Assembly: GCA_028706995.1 (NCBI GenBank)
Contig: JAQTVR010000076.1
Location: 1-5,899 of the forward strand
Direction: 5' to 3'
DNA: 5,899 nt
DNA from: Dehalococcoidales bacterium
GTDB taxonomy: Bacteria > Chloroflexota > Dehalococcoidia > Dehalococcoidales > UBA5627
Within the stretch, counting starts at the first letter, position 1; each line of letters opens with the position of its first letter. Position numbers and translations under genes: made by a program. The notes beneath the pieces were generated by a model that saw only the letters and a program-made list of their open reading frames with translations, made no database searches and was not told where the DNA came from. Of the stretch, positions 4,312-5,899 are shown one piece after another.

Positions 4312-5899
4312 CTAGCACTTGGTATAACCGCAGCCGGGGCACTTGAAACAACCTTCCTGGTATACCAGTATGCTACCGCAATCAGGGCATTGACCGGCGA
4401 CATTTTTCACCAGTCCATAGTCCTGCACTGCCGGCACACCGGCATTTTCGCCGGGATTATTGTTGCCGTTATTATCTTCATTGCTGTCGTTACTATCGTT
4501 AAAATGCCTTTCCAGCACGCCGGCAATGGCATCGGCGCATGATAGTGTCGATTTGCCGCATTCCCAGGCAATAGACGGACAACGAATTCCTTTAAGCTGT
4601 TTTATCACTGAATGAACATCTATCCCGGACCTTAAAGCCAGTGAAATAAGGCGGCAGATAGCCTCCAGTTGCGCCGAGGCACAACCGCCGGATTTACCCA
4701 GGCTGGAAAATACCTCGCATATTCCCTGTTCATCGGAGTTTACCGTGACATATAGATGCCCGCAGCCCGTATTTACTTTCTCGGTAAAGCCGGTGGTTAC
4801 CTTGGATCTTTTACGCGGGGTATGTTCGACACCTGCCGGTTTCTCCTCTTTCTTCTCTTTGCCGGTGGATAATACCTGTCCCTCGCGGCTGCCATCGCGA
4901 TAGATTGTTATCCCTTTTAAACCTTCTTCATATGCCATCATATATACTTCGGCAATATCTTCCTTAGTAGACTCCCTGGCGAAATTCACCGTCTTGGAAA
5001 CGGCGTTATTTGTATAATCCTGGAAAGCCGACTGCATAAGGATATGCCACTTAGTATCTATTTCATGTGCTGTAACAAAGACCTTTTTAATCTTATCCGG
5101 TATGCCATCTATATCCGCAAGATGGGCTCCATCGGCCAGTTTCTTCATTAACTCCTCGGAGTAGAAGCCACCCGCTTTTGCCGCCTGCTCGAAATACGGG
5201 TTGACCTCGACCATCTTAGTCCCGTCGAGAATATTCCTGATATAGCTTAAGGCAAATAACGGCTCGATACCGCTGGAACAACCGGCGATAAGGCTCAATG
5301 TTCCGGTGGGAGCAATAGTGGTACGTGAAGCGTTTCTTACCTTTACACCGCCGGGAACATCATAGACACTGCCCTCATAAGCCGGGAAAACCCCGCGTAC
5401 CTCCGCCAGCTTTATGGATGATGCTTTTGCCTCTTCATCTATGAAAGACATGACCTCCGAAGCTACCTTTAATGCCTCGTCCGAGTTGTAAGGCACTTCC
5501 AACTGTAAAAGCATATCGGCAAAACCCATTATCCCCAGCCCAATCTTCCTGGTCTTTTTGGTCATCTTCTCGATCTCGGGTATGGGGAATTTATTTACAT
5601 CGATCACATTATCTAAAAACCTGACGGCTATATCTACGGTCTTTGCCAGCTTCTTATAATCTATTTCAACGACACCATTATCATGACTCAATATCTTAGT
5701 CAGGTTTATGGAGCCCAAGTTGCAGGATTCATAAGGTAGTAACGGCTGTTCCCCGCATGGATTGGTGCTCTCGATACTGCCCAGTTGCGGGGTGGGGTTA
5801 TCCCTGTTTATCCGCTCGATGAAAATGATGCCCGGGTCTCCCGTTTTCCATGCCAGGGCAACCATTTTATCGAAGACCTCTTTAGCATTGAGCTTTCCG
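4312..5899 (-). CDS. nrdJ: Class II (adenosylcobalamin-dependent) ribonucleotide reductase, C-terminal part
   Basis: It reduces ribonucleotides to deoxyribonucleotides using a thiyl radical generated from adenosylcobalamin, without oxygen. The frame is open to the right edge (GKLNAKEVFDK precedes the first in-window methionine), so the 5' end is missing; 528 residues are present. Counting from that methionine (5865): N35, C37 and E39 of NPCGE are the catalytic triad with C37 as thiyl cysteine, and C48, eleven residues later, matches the second redox cysteine; its N-terminal partner lies outside. IAPTGTLSLIAGCSSGIEPL (184-203) is the substrate-loop signature. A TSCPD-type domain covers about 355-455. 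An Asn/Asp/Ser-rich linker (456-475) leads to a C-terminal cysteine cluster: C493, C496, C506, C509, C512 and the terminal C517, a zinc-ribbon or redox-relay tail typical of NrdJ. No intein is seen. It is followed 18 nt later by the radical SAM gene. Identity is secure. Confidence 0.95.
   Translation of the reverse strand, partial: GKLNAKEVFDKMVALAWKTGDPGIIFIERINRDNPTPQLGSIESTNPCGEQPLLPYESCNLGSINLTKILSHDNGVVEIDYKKLAKTVDIAVRFLDNVIDVNKFPIPEIEKMTKKTRKIGLGIMGFADMLLQLEVPYNSDEALKVASEVMSFIDEEAKASSIKLAEVRGVFPAYEGSVYDVPGGVKVRNASRTTIAPTGTLSLIAGCSSGIEPLFALSYIRNILDGTKMVEVNPYFEQAAKAGGFYSEELMKKLADGAHLADIDGIPDKIKKVFVTAHEIDTKWHILMQSAFQDYTNNAVSKTVNFARESTKEDIAEVYMMAYEEGLKGITIYRDGSREGQVLSTGKEKKEEKPAGVEHTPRKRSKVTTGFTEKVNTGCGHLYVTVNSDEQGICEVFSSLGKSGGCASAQLEAICRLISLALRSGIDVHSVIKQLKGIRCPSIAWECGKSTLSCADAIAGVLERHFNDSNDSNEDNNGNNNPGENAGVPAVQDYGLVKNVAGQCPDCGSILVYQEGCFKCPGCGYTKC

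Overview
The window reads as ordinary bacterial chromosome from a probable anaerobe of moderate GC. It has two complete housekeeping genes (rpsU, yqeY), a two-gene phage-tail-like module on the left, and a cobalamin/radical-SAM pair on the right. An adenosylcobalamin-dependent (oxygen-independent) ribonucleotide reductase next to a cobalamin-type radical SAM enzyme fits a strictly anaerobic lifestyle. The S21 protein with a long basic tail, and the general look of the proteins, make me lean towards Chloroflexota (Dehalococcoidia-like). That assignment is an impression, not a demonstrated result.

Plus strand, 2-1573: the 3' part of a large gene entering from the left, followed 21 nt later by a 70-codon gene. 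The large product looks like a possible beta-propeller-type N-terminal part joined to a domain resembling a phage or contractile-tail baseplate hub. The small one looks like a stand-alone OB-fold protein of the kind that sits beside hub genes. They are probably cotranscribed and part of a prophage, gene-transfer-agent or tail-like element lying mostly to the left. Neither identity is proven from sequence alone.

Plus strand, 1574-2467: a good sigma-70-type promoter, a short leader with two small hairpins, rpsU (best start GTG at 1741), yqeY 23 nt later, and a strong intrinsic terminator. This is the classical rpsU-yqeY pair.

Minus strand, 5899 down to 2494: the C-terminal two thirds of a class II ribonucleotide reductase (nrdJ, 5' end outside the window), 18 nt, then a radical SAM protein with a B12-binding-like N-terminal region. 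After it, a short AT-rich gap carries a candidate promoter and an AT-rich palindrome, and then a previously uncalled 45-codon gene for a single-pass small membrane protein. The small gene and yqeY converge on the same hairpin, which has a T-run on both strands and so can serve as a bidirectional terminator.

No CRISPR array, tRNA, rRNA, insertion sequence or attachment site is visible. The most interesting items are the tail-like module abutting rpsU and the overlooked small membrane protein with its own promoter and operator-like palindrome.
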